Assembly (NCBI GenBank): GCA_009760855.2
Contig: WPIO01000382.1
Location: 1 to 63,039 of the forward strand
Reading direction: 5' to 3'
DNA length: 63,039 nt
DNA from: Cristatella mucedo
Taxonomy: Eukaryota; Bryozoa; Phylactolaemata; Cristatellidae
This document shows, piece by piece, positions 23,310 to 34,865 of the stretch. Position 1 is the first letter of the stretch, and each line of letters begins with the position of its first letter. The notes below the pieces were generated by a model, which was not told the origin of the DNA, ran no database searches, and saw nothing but the letters and a program-made list of their open reading frames with translations. The position numbers and the translations under genes are program-made.

Positions 23310-23845
23310 TTATCCATGCAACCGATAGGTAAGTATTGTACTAAGTAAAGGTAGTATTATTTGCTGGGTGTTACACTACTGCCATTATTCTTGACAGCAT
23401 TGATGCTAAAACAAGTAAAGAGCAACGATTTAGGGGGTAAGCTTCACCTGTATTTTTGAGCAATTTGTTTTCCTTTGTTCTCTTTAAGCATGAAAGCAGT
23501 TATAACCATTTGCCACAGTACGGAATGTTAAAAAATCAACCCCAGTTCTGCAAAATATGTTCCTCGAGCGACTTATGCTGCTCGGTCAGACTAGATAGCA
23601 AATAATATTCACGGCATCAGCTACCCACTCTATACAAAAGCCTTTTCATCCTGCCATAAACGAGTCAGTAAGCGACAGTAAATCTGTCACTATATAATAA
23701 AGCCGTAGCTATTTGAATGTATCGGTACAGATAAGTTAAACCAGCACTGTAGTAAATTAAGTTACCAAGCAATATAATATTGAAGGGCCAAAATGTATTG
23801 CCATTGCTCCAAGAGATTGTTTGCTCTATGCATGTGCATGTTTGT
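23310..23845. other. Non-coding stretch with one weak exon candidate
   Basis: A pyrimidine-rich tract ending TCTTTAAG at 23488 precedes a frame open for 38 codons (23489-23605, plus), with ESSYNHLPQYG among its residues. No convincing donor follows, so it could be a terminal exon or chance. Nothing else was recognised. Confidence 0.3.
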
Positions 23846-23850
23846 ACACC

Positions 23851-23985
23851 GAGCCGGTTGGGCTCAGTGGGTAAGGTGCTTGCCCCGACCGCAATCTGGC
23901 CGAGGTCGTGGGCTAGAGCTCTGTGGCATTTGTGAAGCCCCTGCGTAGAAATTACGTTCTTGTGGGTCGCTATGAAAACGTATTA
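23851..23985 (+). mobile_element. SINE-2 copy
   Basis: The head GAGCCGGTTGGGCTCAGTGG and the downstream GGCCGAGGTCGTGGGC are tRNA-like. The 3' part, GCGTAGAAATTACGTTCTTG, is a diverged version of the LINE-A-like tail. Confidence 0.6.
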
Positions 23986-24260
23986 TATTTGCTATGTCGT
24001 TATGCTTTAGAAGCATTAATAGATAGGAGCAAAAAATTGCTCACTTTAAAATTTGTTAGAAGAATAAGGCCTATAAGCATACCTGCAAGTGATAGTCGCA
24101 ATGTCTGGGCATCTCAAATTAACGTGCAAAAGGTGCATATAAAATACTCAAGGTGAATTGAACGTTTACTGCTTGCTGGACGGCATTTCTTGCAAAATGT
24201 TACGTACTCTGCAAGTTATCTCAGTTTACCTCTTCTAATTTCTGTGTATTTTCATGCCAG

Positions 24261-24325
24261 CACAGACGTTGAAAAAGGCAATGATGTTACCTATTCCAAG
24301 AACCCAACAGTAACGGACAAAGCAG
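24261..24325 (+). CDS. Candidate host exon, 65 bp
   Basis: It is bounded by an acceptor with the pyrimidine-rich run ending TTTTCATGCCAG and a donor GTAAAT. Of three frames only one is open, and it encodes 21 residues including DVTYSKNP, which has the look of a receptor tail. The exon would start with the last base of one codon and end with the first base of another. No neighbouring exon was found, so it remains a candidate. Confidence 0.35.
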
Positions 24326-24329
24326 GTAA

Positions 24330-24811
24330 ATAAAATCTGCTTGCTTACGGTAAATCTTTGCACACATTAACATTGCAGTCAACCTCCCTCCATTCATGCA
24401 GAAATTTATTATATGCCCTCAGAGAATTTAATCTCTTTCTAGGGACTTTCATGTGCTGGAAAGTAAGCATGGATCACCAAACTTACAGCAAATGCGGTCA
24501 TGTAGGTCGAATGTACACATAAACTACTTCAAAATTTTTAATCTAATATCCAAACAGCAGATAGAAGCCAATCTGATAAGACGATTCTCTGCTCCGATGC
24601 AGCACGGCTAGCGCAATCTAATTGGTTTTTTAGGGGTCATAAAGCTTCGCATAACCTGAAGTGGCAAACAAAAATCCGATGAAGCTGCCTAGATCATGCC
24701 CTCGTAGTCAGCCACCACATTGAAGTAAACAGTTCTTAGAAATCAAAATCACTCTATTCACCCACAAGGTAAATGAAAAACTGACTGTTGAATGAATGCT
24801 GAAAGCAATCG
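24330..24811. other. Non-coding stretch with a LINE-A 3' scrap
   Basis: At about 24410-24480 there is a diverged LINE-A 3' block (CCTCAGAGAATTTAATCTC). The rest is unassigned. Confidence 0.4.
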
Positions 24812-24982
24812 TTCCTGACAGAACGTCTCATCCATGTAATCACTTATCACTTGGCCGACAAGGCCACCCCAGGGTGAAAAGTTACACCAGCAAAACCAGC
24901 AACTGCCTGCTATACCAGGAAAACGTGCTGACGACTGCCACTTTTAGAATAATCAAAGACAAGTTCCCTGTATGATATCTGT

Positions 24983-25042
<60 letters not shown>

Positions 25043-26312
25043 CTCCGTTTGTGTGCGTGTGTCTCTCTCTCTCTCCCTGCGTATGCTTGTGAGTGAGTGT
25101 CTGTATGCACTCTCACATCAACGGCTGTCGTCTCACTGATTCAGGTCACCACCGATGACTGTCGTTGATTCAAAGGCTCTACTTGGCAGGTCAGAATGAC
25201 ACTGGAAATGGCAGAATGCATGGCCTCTGCCACCCTCGTCAAGCCATGGCTTCAGTGAGGAATTTCTTTGGAGCATAGCCGACCCATTTACCACTGGCAC
25301 AGGTCAGTGTACATTATGCTGTGTCTGCTGGTGTGTGCCTGCTGAGTACAAACATTGTGGATGCATGAACATGACCGAGGCCAAGGCTGTGGCTCCGGAA
25401 GAGGCAAGCAGTTTCCATAGTGCCCTGGACTAGCAAAGACTAATTGAACCTGCCAGCACCGATTTCTGCTCATGCCTTAACAGACCATATAAGCAGATTA
25501 AATTATTTTCGTAATATTAATACATGGTATAGGGGTTTCAGTGAACTAAAGTGCTTTATAAGAAATTAACAGATGTTGGAAGCATGTCCAATTCCTTAAC
25601 TGTAACATTAAATATCTTTAAGCAAAATAGTGTTGAGATTGACATGCACTGGTTCAACATATCGATACGGCCAGTAGCAGCACAAGGCACAGCCTCATCT
25701 TGTACAAGCACGTAAAGGACAAATCATAAGGACCCACAAAACTCTTTCTCAACCAAGAGAGTTATAGGTGCTCAGCAGTCTCCTTTTTTGTAACAACACT
25801 CCTAGGGCTCAAGGGAGAAAAGCAAAACTCAGCTCCCATGTAAAAGCCTAATGCAGCTGCACAACTGCCACATATTGCAAGGTATCGGCATAGGGTCCTG
25901 ATAGCCTAGGAGGTAATGAACTTGCTCTTAACGACCCTGGTAAAAAAGTTGAAAGTTGGACAAGTCGCTTATGGCAGACAGCTAGAAACCGACGAAACCA
26001 CCAAGAACTTGGCTTCAAGATGCTGCTGTAATTTCCTGGCCTGCTTTTTCAACTAGGCGATACCAGTAGCATCCGTGCATTCCCCACATATGAACTGACC
26101 ACTGCTGCAGCTGGACCGACTGATTGAGTCACTGGCCTAATAGATGGTGCCATCGTCATCGAGTAATGCAAAAGTCGCAAGAAAGTGCTTAGGTCGTCTC
26201 TAAATAAGCAATCATCTTTTTGAGCGCTCGGTGGTAAAAATATTTCTCTTTCATCATTGCTCATTCCCTAAAAGGTCATCGATATTTTTTATACAGGGAT
26301 ACCCGGGTACCA
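24812..26312 (+). repeat. Repeat X copy 2, uninterrupted
   Basis: About 1.5 kb, from CGTTCCTGACAGAACG to GATACCCGGGTA, matches copy 1 at 14117-17797 once its inserted LINE-A is removed. A (TC)n tract of roughly 60 bp lies near its left end (24985-25040). The right end directly meets viral block 2. No inverted termini or coding region were recognised. It may be a non-autonomous transposon or a segmental duplication. Confidence 0.75.
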
Positions 26313-27429
26313 CAATGATTTTAAGTACAAGGATTACGAGTGTAACTATCATATTTATTATAGTTTTGAGCTTCAATGATCAACCATCTAACTTTACCAA
26401 TATTATTCTGAACGGATACAGTTTTAGTGAATCTAGTTGCTCGATTGAGAGCTGTTACAGTTTTATTCTCATATCGTCGAACTCTGTAGTTTATTCTTAT
26501 TTTCTTTGATCTTACACTTGAAATTTTAGCAAGTGATCTTTGTATACTTTCTTTTGGTGTTATACATGGAACAGCTAGTCTCATTTTTTTGACATAGCAA
26601 CTCTGAAAGTAGTATAAGCAGCCATCATTTGCACTAACAGCAACTCCCTTAGTTGCAATAGTATTTGTACTTGCTCCAGCTGCTGCTGAATCTCCTGTCA
26701 AGATAAAGTTTCTATCATCACCACCAACTCTAGTCATTTCAAGAGAGTAAAAGGAATTTTATCAAGAATGTTATTCATATCAGCACAAGAACCAGAAAGT
26801 CTTGCAAGAGGTATTCCAAAAGTAAATGATCCAACATCTGTATCTGCATCAACAATATTGTTTATAAGGCTTCTTCTATACATGAAACCGTTGTTTGCAG
26901 TTGTTGTGGTGGAAGCATTAGGGCTTCTATTTAACCCAATGCCGGTATTCATATCTTCCAACCCATTTGCTTCATCCTTTTTCTAACCGGTTGCAGGTCT
27001 TTCAGTTCTATTATAATCATTTGGATAACATAGAAGACCCATAAGTGTTGAAACACTTCCAACTGCTTCTTTCAATGGAAGACTTTCAATTTCTTCAGTA
27101 CCAAGTCTAATTCTCATGCTACTAAATTACCAAGCTCCAGCGTTGTTGACGAATCCTGCGGCAAGTGTTCTTTTAAGTACGGTAGGTGGACTAGCAATAT
27201 CTGCTGGTGTACCTCCAATTCTTCCTTCAACTAAAAGATAACCATTTGATAAAACATAACATGTTTGTTGTTCACCAGGGACAATTAAAGAAACAAGTTT
27301 ACCTGAAACATTATCGGTTTCATTTCGATTAGTTTGGTAAAACTCTCTACATTGATAGTCTTTAAGTTCATATTCAGGAAAATTAGGATGACCCAATTCA
27401 AGTATAGTTCTAATATCTGTGCTCGCCAT
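26313..27429 (-). pseudogene. Double-jelly-roll major capsid protein, broken and truncated
   Basis: This would form the main icosahedral shell. In order the readable parts are an N-terminal region with YLLVEGR, a block RLGTEEIESL followed by TLMGLLCYPND, then FGIPLARL, and a later block KVRWLIIEAQN. These match in order the conserved blocks of Polinton and adintovirus major capsid proteins as I know them. A TAA near 27127 and a TAG near 26986 interrupt the frame, and a one-base shift occurs near 26737. The C-terminal part is missing at the junction with repeat X. The start at 27429 is supported by TATATAGAGAAAGA upstream. Confidence 0.8.
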
Positions 27430-27449
27430 TCTTTCTCTATATAAAAAAA

Positions 27450-28053
27450 CTAAAAATTATTTATTACTTCGAATATATAAACCAGCTCCTTTTTTATTCT
27501 AATACTTCCACCGTAACCATCACTTCTGTGAGGAGTATAAGGAACAAGAGCTTTTTCTTTTATTACTTTCTCAATTTCTGTATACGTTTTTTGATCTTTC
27601 TCTTTAAGAGTTTCTGAATAGTCTACTTCTTCTTCTTCCCTCTTTAACTTTTCTTCCGTTTTTAGTTTTTGGTTTAAGTTTCTCAAGCATTGCACGTTTA
27701 ATCTCAAATTCTATTTCCTGCATCTTTCTAGCATAATCTTCCTCTTTCTTTCGTTTCTCAAGTTCATACTCTTGTTCTTTCTTTCTTCTATCTTATTCAA
27801 GTTTATCATCCATCTCTCTACGTTTAACAGCATAATCTTGATCAATCTTCTCTTTCTTTGTTTTTAGTTCAGTAAGTTTCCTTCCTTGATGCATATCAAT
27901 TCCTTTGCAAGCAATGTTTATGCCTAGACTAGTTAATCCAGTTAAAACGGGTGTTACTCTTCCTACACCATCTGTAACTTTATCTAAAACTCCTGACCCA
28001 TAATACTTTCTTCCTCTTAGATTACCATGACCAATCCTTGCATAACTCCCCAT
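27450..28053 (-). pseudogene. Coiled-coil minor virion protein with GSG motif
   Basis: The start at 28053 is directly preceded by TATAGAGAA. The N-terminal part is Gly-, Arg- and Tyr-rich with YYGSGVLD, then a short hydrophobic segment (VLTGLTSLGINIAC). The remainder is a long Lys/Glu-rich coiled coil. A stop near 27795 and a frameshift near 27680 divide it. GSG followed by I/V and D also occurs in the phospholipase protein of block 1, so these may be shared processing sites for the protease. It lies just upstream of the major capsid gene. Confidence 0.55.
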
Positions 28054-28059
28054 TTCTCT

Positions 28060-28767
28060 ATACTACTTTGAAATTTCTATTGTAGCAATTCAATGGTATA
28101 CAAAGATGAAGATTGCTCTAAAAATCCTTTTCATTTCTCCATATAATTAAGTTCAGGATTTACTATATCACAATCAACACTTATCCATTCTACATGATTG
28201 TTGTTAAAGGATTTCATTTCATTACATGCTGTATAAGTTCCAGAAAAGTAATACTCTTTTTCATTTTTATCATCGTCTCTTCCATCACCGTAATCATAAT
28301 CAGGAATGTGTGTTCCTTGTTCTTTTGTTTTAAAACCTAGCGTATCTCCAATATTATGAATAACACTAAATATATCGCTTCCTAGTAAAACAACGTATTC
28401 ACCTACTACTCTCATAATATTTTATCACCTTCTCCAACCCTAAAAATAATTCCAGTACTATCTCTTCTAGATGGGTTGAAAATGGCTAATGCTCCATCTA
28501 GTGCTCTATTTAACGCTGCAACAATTCTAACACTATCATAATAACCTGGTGGAACTGAATCAGAAAAGCTATTCGCTGTGATACGATTAGTTTTAAACCA
28601 AAGCATATCATTTTCAAGAGCAATAATTTTTACAACGCTTTTATATGTATAGGTAAATTCCACTCTTCCTAATCCAACTTTTTTATACCCTGGTTTATGT
28701 CCAAGCATTATTGGGGGTAGTTAATTTTATAATCTGGGTTAGAAGTTCCTGATAATTTAAACTTCAT
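28060..28767 (-). pseudogene. Penton-like minor capsid protein, copy B
   Basis: The start at 28767 is preceded by TATAGAAG. The readable blocks are VPPGYYDSV, then ALNRALDG and the LGF motif in DTLGFKTKEQG, followed by SVDCDIVNPELNY. The PPGYY-to-LGF layout is like Polinton penton proteins (single jelly roll at five-fold vertices). Frameshifts occur near 28711 and 28413. Compared with copy A, the region after NPELNY is lost, because a coding-like tail in copy A has no counterpart here. Confidence 0.55.
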
Positions 28768-28779
28768 CTTCTATATTTG

Positions 28780-29360
28780 TTTTATCTTTTTAATAACTAC
28801 TGTAGAAACAACGTCTGTAATTGTATTAATCCTATTTCCATTTGGTTTGGTTAAATTAACTGTATAGCCACTCAATGATTCTATGTCACACCTTGTTGGT
28901 AAGTACATTACACTTGGAATATGTAAATCAACTTGTTTGTCCTGAAAAATGTCTTCAGTATCAATAATATATAAAGATGAAGATTGTTATGAAAACCCTT
29001 TTCTTTTTTCCACATAATTAATTTCAGGATTAACTAAATCACAATCAACACTTATCCCCTTACACCACTATTATCAAGCAACAACATTTTATTCAATGCT
29101 TTATAAGTTCCGGCAAAATACATTGCTTTTTCAACTGCTTCATAAGGAGTTCCACCGACCATGTCTTTATCAAATGTTCCTTGTTCATTTGAGTTAAAGC
29201 CTAATATATCAACAATGCTAAACAATTCAGCTTTTTTCGTAATAAAAGAATTAGCTCTAAGAAAAACAACGCTATCGCCTCCTACTTGCATAACTATTTT
29301 ATCATCTGTATCAACACTAAATCTTATTATGTTTCCACTTCTTCCAAGAAATAGCTAATA
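28780..29360 (-). pseudogene. Penton-like minor capsid protein, copy A, 5'-truncated
   Basis: It parallels copy B block by block: GNIIRFSVD corresponds to TGIIFRVGE, DILGFNSNEQG to DTLGFKTKEQG, and SVDCDLVNPEINY to SVDCDIVNPELNY. It has an extra C-terminal tail of about 60 codons ending in KKIKQI. A stop after SGVRG and another near 29000 break it. The N-terminal half lies beyond the block edge and is absent. The two copies are clearly tandem paralogues. Confidence 0.55.
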
Positions 29361-29520
29361 TTGAAGCATCTTATTAGTATTATTGTGCTAGCCACTTTTG
29401 GACGAATTGAGAACCAGCTCCTCATATATGTCTGACCGGTACGAGGTAGTACTCATGCTCACCAGGTAGATGCTGAGCTACTAGTGCAGCACGGTAGTCA
29501 GCTTCTTTCTTGGTGATTAA
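29361..29520. other. Short unassigned segment
   Basis: On the minus strand a frame is open over about 30 codons (HLPGEHEYYLVPV among the residues) with different base composition from the virus. No clear splice sites bound it. It separates viral block 2 from LINE-A debris. Confidence 0.25.
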
Positions 29521-29522
29521 TA

Positions 29523-29893
29523 AATATATAATAATATTAATGCACTTGATAAAGCGACCTCAGAGAACTCAATCTCTTTATAGGCGCTTTACATTTGCTG
29601 CAAAGGGAAATGCAATTGAATGGTGAGTAAAATAATGCTTGATAAACAAACGAATAACATGGTTAGGGGTGACAGGCACTGGGTCAGCATGCAAATGTGG
29701 TTAGTGGCAGCATGCACAGTGTCAGCACCCATAAGCACATCAAGGACGAATCACAGGGACCCACTAAATGCTGTCCTAAATAGGTGTTTTTAAGTTTCTT
29801 TGAAATGTGGTCATGTCATGGAACGTTCTAAAGCAGGTCGGGAGGGAGTTCCAGGCTTTGGGAGCATACAAGCTAAATGCACGGTCTGCAAAG
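29523..29893 (-). mobile_element. LINE-A 3' fragment (left arm of an inverted pair)
   Basis: It has the (ATA)n-type tail near 29530, 3' UTR and the end of the C-terminal domain (GREFQALGAY-type sequence on the minus strand). About 170 bp of other DNA separates it from a plus-strand LINE-A copy. Confidence 0.7.
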
Positions 29894-30065
29894 ATTGGCA
29901 GCATCAGGTAACCCTTCTGATGCAGGAAGCCTGACCGATGATGTTGCAGCCCATCCGGCTGTATCGAAAGATGGACCACAGGCCTGCCGCCTATATGTAT
30001 TGGTGGCTGCTGTCTTAACTGCTTCGGCAGTCCTTCATGCCTATATCTGACTAAGGTCATTAAAT

Positions 30066-30975
30066 AAGGCTGACTCTCAAAATTGGCTCTGCCATCATAT
30101 CTCCTGTTGAGTCAGCTCGAAATCTAGGTGTCATATTCCAAAGCGACCTCTCGTTAGACGACCATATCAACTCCACAGTCAAATCTGCCTATTTTTAGCA
30201 ACATAACAATGCTAAAATTCGGGCTTGTTTAGATAAGGATACCACGTCCAAGTTGGTCCATGCATTCGTGAGATCCTGTCTCGACTTCTGCAACTCACTG
30301 CTTACTGGCCTACCAGCATGTGCGATCAGGCGATTGCAGCTGGTGCAAAACTCTGCAGCTAGGCTTGTCTATCGTGAGCATCGCAGTTGCCACATTACAC
30401 CACTTCTGGCCGACATACACTGGCTACCAGTCAAGCAATGGATTGACTTCAAGGTTTTGTCGCTCACTTTTAGGCCCCTGCACTCTATGGCTCCAGCCTA
30501 TCTCTCAGATATACTACCCATCAGGCCAAGCATCGTACCACCCGCTTTTCGGAATCCAACAGTCTAAAAATACCCTGTACAAACCTTAAATTCTTTGGAG
30601 ACCGTGCATTTAGTTCGTATGCTCCCAAAGCCTGGAACTCCCTCCCGATCTGCGTCAGAACATCCCCTGACCTGACCACATTTAAAAGGAACCAAAAACA
30701 CCTATTTAGAACAGCATTTAGTGGGTCCCTGTGATTCGTCCTTGATGTGCTTATGCGTCCTGACACTGTGCATGCTGCCACTAACCACATTTGCATGCTG
30801 ACCCTGCGCATGTCACCCCTAACCATATTATTCGTTTTGTTTGTTTTCAAGCATGATTTTACTTACCATTCAATTTGCCTTTCCCTTTGCAGCAAATGCA
30901 AAGCGCCCAGAAAGAGATTGAGTTCTCTGAGGGCGCTTTATCAAGTGCATTATTATCATTATGATTATTAGTAAG
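30066..30975 (+). mobile_element. LINE-A C-terminal and 3' fragment (right arm of an inverted pair)
   Basis: The open piece 30253-30567 covers the LINE-A C-terminal domain (FVRSCLDFCNSLLTGLPA, then HWLPVKQ), followed by 3' UTR and a tail of ATT units near 30950. Together with 29523-29893 it forms a large inverted repeat with a short spacer. Confidence 0.75.
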
Positions 30976-30984
30976 AGGAGGACA

Positions 30985-31325
30985 ATATAAACTCCCACCT
31001 GACTTGCGTCAGAGCATCCCTTGACTTGACCACATTTTAAAAGAACTTAAAAACATACCTATTTAGGACAGCATTTAGTGGGTCCCTGTGATTCATCCTT
31101 CATGTGCTCATTCGTACTGACACTGTGCTTGCTGCCACTAACCACGTTTGCATGCTGACCCTGCTCATGTCACCCCTAACCATGTTATTTAGGTTGTTTG
31201 TTTATCAAGCATGATATTTCTCACTATTTAATTTCATTTCCCTTTGCAGCAAATGTAAAGCACCTAGAAAGAGATTGAGTTCTCTGAGGGTGCTTTATCA
31301 TGTGCATTATTATTATTATTTTATT
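30985..31325 (+). mobile_element. LINE-A 3' fragment
   Basis: It contains only the end of the C-terminal domain and the 3' UTR, with an ATT-unit tail at 31305-31320. It follows the previous plus-strand copy head to tail. Confidence 0.7.
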
Positions 31326-31429
31326 ACTGGTAGAGCTCAGCCTCGTGCATCTCAATTTCCTACCCCTAACTATTTTTTTTTAGTAGAGTTGCTGAACACG
31401 ATTGGTTAGACTTAGTCAGGGAGGCAGTT

Positions 31430-31885
31430 TACATTCCAAGGTCAAGTCTCATTACTTAAGAACTGCTGCATCAGTTTTAGACTGTTCGTACCCTCAGGTC
31501 CTATGTGGACAATAATTAGCTGTCTCATTCCTCAGCTTAAAAACCGTTGGCTACAGAAGCTTTAGCTCTGCAGATCCTAGACCTTGGAACTTGCCTCCGA
31601 AATTCTTATGTAACGACAAAAACTCTACTACTGCCGACTATGGCTTATCCCTTTCAGCGGTTCTGAGCTGCTTCTTCCATGCTACTCACTACCTCAGCTG
31701 CTCTCCTGACTTTGCTATGCTTCCCACTTTCTCTTTGTTGCGTGAGACGAAGTCGGTTAGATACCAAAAGCGTACCGAAAGCCACTTAGGCTGTGAGTGC
31801 GCTATACAAAACTCTCCTGTGTAAGACCCACATGGTCTTTATGACTTTGTGGAGTTACAGACGGAGATACATTACATTACATCCT
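31430..31885 (+). mobile_element. LINE-B 3' fragment
   Basis: It includes the LINE-B C-terminal end (LLRETKSVRYQKR-like) and ends GACGGAGATACATTACATTACAT, where the ACATT units are the LINE-B tail. Confidence 0.7.
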
Positions 31886-31889
31886 TAGA

Positions 31890-32765
31890 ACAATTAGTCT
31901 TCTGCATTATTTTTTCCGTCTACTCTTGCCTTTAGAGCTTGAAACCAGTGTTTTCCCAGCCTTAGATTGAATGCAGCCCACACGTAGGTGTGGCAGCTTT
32001 AAGCTTCCAAATCGATTGATGCATCACTCGTTTTGACTGCAAAGGGTCACACAGTAGGGGTCAGAATGGTTTTGAAGGACTACTTCTGCTGGACAAACAT
32101 TCAGCTTCTTCCAGGTTTGATGAATTATTACTGATGCATTTACGGCAATTGTAGGAGAATGACCAATACAAGCTCAGGCGAGTAGTAGAGACAGCTTTCG
32201 TGAGCATCGTGGCTAGACGTAGCGACGAAGCGACGCCTCGACGTAGCGACGAAGCTATCCGAGTCTGCTTTTACGTTCTTGATTGTGAAGTGGTGCTATG
32301 ACCTCACCTGGCTGCCTACGTTGCCGCATGGCGCTACTCTCATTTTCGTAGCAGATTGCTTTATCCGGTCGCTATTGTAAATAAATGGTGTCAACCTGAC
32401 CTCCCGGAAACGGAACGTCAGCAAAGCCGGTCATTTCGGCTAAGCTTAAAGTACGGCACATGCTGCGACCGCTTTATGTAATGACGTTAGTGATCTGAGA
32501 GCTAAGGCAACTTATTCCAAAAATATGCAAAATATTCTAATGGAACATTCCATTACATGCACGAACAAGATGGTAACGTAAAAGTGTGGGTGCAGCCTCG
32601 TCCACGATGCAGTTTCGCCCAGGCCGGACTCACACCACTCGGCCGGCCAACTTATGCACCGAGTACCGCCTTATTAGGCGCTGCATTTGGACACTATCGG
32701 CTTACTAAGCCGGATTTAATTGCGACGGATCAGCTGCAGTTTTGTGACACGCTAGAACTGCAACA
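31890..32765. other. Unassigned stretch
   Basis: No gene recognised. A short tandem duplication of GACGTAGCGACGAAGC occurs near 32216-32256. The 92-codon frame at 32557-32835 runs into LINE-A tail sequence and is unlikely to be real. Confidence 0.4.
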
Positions 32766-32767
32766 AA

Positions 32768-33235
32768 AAGGCGCTTCATCAAGTGCATTATTATTAATAT
32801 TATTATTATTTGAGGTTTGTACGAGGTATTTGTAGACTGTTGGATTCCAAAAACCAGGTGGTATTATGCTTAGCCTGATGGGGGAGTATATCTGAGTGAT
32901 AGGCTGGAGCCAGCGAATGAAGTGACCTAAAAGTGAGCGACAAAACCTTGAAGTCAATCCGTTGCTTGACTGGTAGCCAGTGCAGGCCGGCGAGAAGTGG
33001 TGTGATGTGGCAACTGCGACGCTCACGACAGACAAGCCTAGCTGAGGGAGCTTTGCACCAGCTGTAATCGCCTGATTGCACGTGCCGATCGGCTACTAAG
33101 CAGTGAGTTACCGAAGTCAAGACGGGATGTCACGAATGCACGGACCAACTTGGACGTGCTATCCTTATCTAAACAAGCCCAAAATTTAGCGACGTCATGT
33201 AGCTCAAAGTAGGCAGTATGCAGTGCATTGCTGCA
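32768..33235. mobile_element. LINE-A tail (plus) joined to a LINE-A C-terminal fragment (minus)
   Basis: From 32768 to 32808 the plus strand has the LINE-A 3' end with ATT units. From 32810 the sequence switches to the minus-strand C-terminal domain (about 32810-33235; HWLPVKQRIDFKVLSLT). This implies two insertions or an inversion. Confidence 0.6.
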
Positions 33236-33239
33236 GAAT

Positions 33240-33784
33240 GGCCGAGGCAATTACACTGAAGTTGTGCAAGTACAAAATAACTGAAGAGTACAGCAGCGTG
33301 CAATCACAATTAGAGCTTATAGTGTAAGCGTTCGGGTCGCTGTGTTGCAGATTGCAGCGGATTTCGGTTTGGGACCCGGTCGTTGCAGTCGATTGCAATT
33401 AATTGCTTGAGAAAGCGTGTGCACAATGGATCGAAATTTTGTGGATGCACTTTGAACTGAGTCTAGTCCTATATGCAATGTTAGTTAGTGCTTCGCGATG
33501 GCAATTTGAGGATGATTTGTCGCGGAATAGAGTGGATTGTGGCAGTTTTCCGGGTCATTTTAGGCGATTGCCGCCCATTGCCACAGTGCGAGGTTGCACA
33601 TTTTCTTTATTTGTCGTGGTTGTGCACACAGCATGGCGAACTTTGATATGCAATGAAAACTGGAGCTCGGCTCAATGTATTTCAATTTCTTTTTATGCGG
33701 TGGATTCGGTGAATTGAAGTGGATTGCGGTATTGGCCCCGGATACTGCAGTCGATTGATGAGCATTGCACGAGAACGGCCGTGC
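33240..33784. repeat. Diverged relative of repeat Y
   Basis: Phrases such as GTGGATTGCGGT and ATTGCAGTCGATTGC recur here and in the following repeat Y, so the stretch looks like a decayed extra unit. No coding capacity is recognisable. Confidence 0.4.
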
Positions 33785-34835
33785 CAATGCTACTGAATTT
33801 TTTTTTATGCAATTGTCGCAGAGTTTGCTGTCACATGCAATCAAAAAAGGAGCTTTTGATTAGGATTTTTTTGCTGTTTGGTGGAATGCGGTGGATTTCG
33901 GTGGATTGTGGCATTGGCCTGGGCCACTGCAATCTTATTTCAGTGGACTTCGTGAGAACGCCTGAGCGTATTTGGACGACATTTTCTGGGTACATTTTTC
34001 GCGTAGCGTAGTATCGCTCTCTTTTTGGAGCTGTTCGCAGCAGATTTGGGGTGGATTTGGCGAGAACTGGAATGGATTGCGGTACAGGCATCCGGCGTCA
34101 AAGCTCATTTGCATAAGTTGGCATACGTGCAGCGACATGAAATTTTGTGGACAGATAAATTTGAACGTGCACTACAATATCAGCGAAAATTGTGAGCTCG
34201 GCAACGCTTACGTCCGGTCTTTGCTACCCTAAATAGATTGGATTGCAGTAGATTGTGGTGGATTTTGCCGTAACTCGTTGAACCCGTTAAGGACTGGCGT
34301 TGGAGCAGACGTAAACTCAGCAGACAGCAGACCATCGGCGTGTGTGGAAGGGTTGGGAGCGGCCGGCTGGCGGGACTGCAGTGTGACAAAGATTAACTAT
34401 GACCCCAAAGGTGATTGGTGGTTTTCCCGACGGCTGTATTGCACTGTATTGTACTTTTGTCTGTAACTCCATGAATTCATACAGATTGTGTGGGTGTTAC
34501 GCAGGAGAGTCTAATGTAGCGAACTCACGGCCTAAGCGGCCTTCGGTACGCATTCGATAGCCAACAGACTTCGTCTCATGCAACAAAGAGAAAGTGGGAA
34601 GCACAGCAGAGTCAGGAGAGCAGTTGAGGTAGTGAGTGGCATGGAAGTAGCAGCTCAAGACCACTGAAAACGATGAGCCATAGTCGGCAGCAGGAGAGTA
34701 GTTTTTTTCGTTGCTTAAGAAATGTAGAAGCGAGTTTCACAGTCTAGGACCTGTAGAGCTAAAACTTCTGTCGCCAACGGTCTTTAAGACGAGGAATGGT
34801 TTGTCTCATTCGCGGGCGATGCCAGGCGATTTCAG
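33785..34835 (+). repeat. Repeat Y plus LINE-B, segmental duplication copy 1
   Basis: About 1.05 kb matches 39540-40590 in the same orientation, including the same LINE-B fragment at the same point and shared private variants in it (for example GAGAGTCTAAT and GCATTCGATAGCC). So the duplication happened after the LINE-B insertion. It ends about 30 bp before viral block 3 starts. An inverted, more diverged relative lies at 42255-42665. Confidence 0.75.
34462..34805 (-). mobile_element. LINE-B 3' fragment within duplication copy 1
   Basis: The 3' end lies at 34462 (CTGTAACTCC on the plus strand). It covers the 3' UTR and end of the C-terminal domain only, and it also occurs in duplication copy 2. 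Confidence 0.7.
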
Positions 34836-34865
34836 CGAGGCCAGGCGATCAGAAGGATCAGAAGT

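Larger units (their letters stand above)
26313..29360 (-). mobile_element. Viral block 2: capsid-gene cluster of the Polinton-like virus
   Basis: All recognisable genes are on the minus strand, in the order penton-like A, penton-like B, coiled-coil virion protein, major capsid protein. The left edge cuts off the end of the major capsid gene at repeat X, and the right edge cuts off the start of penton-like A. AT content and coding style match blocks 1 and 3. Confidence 0.85.
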
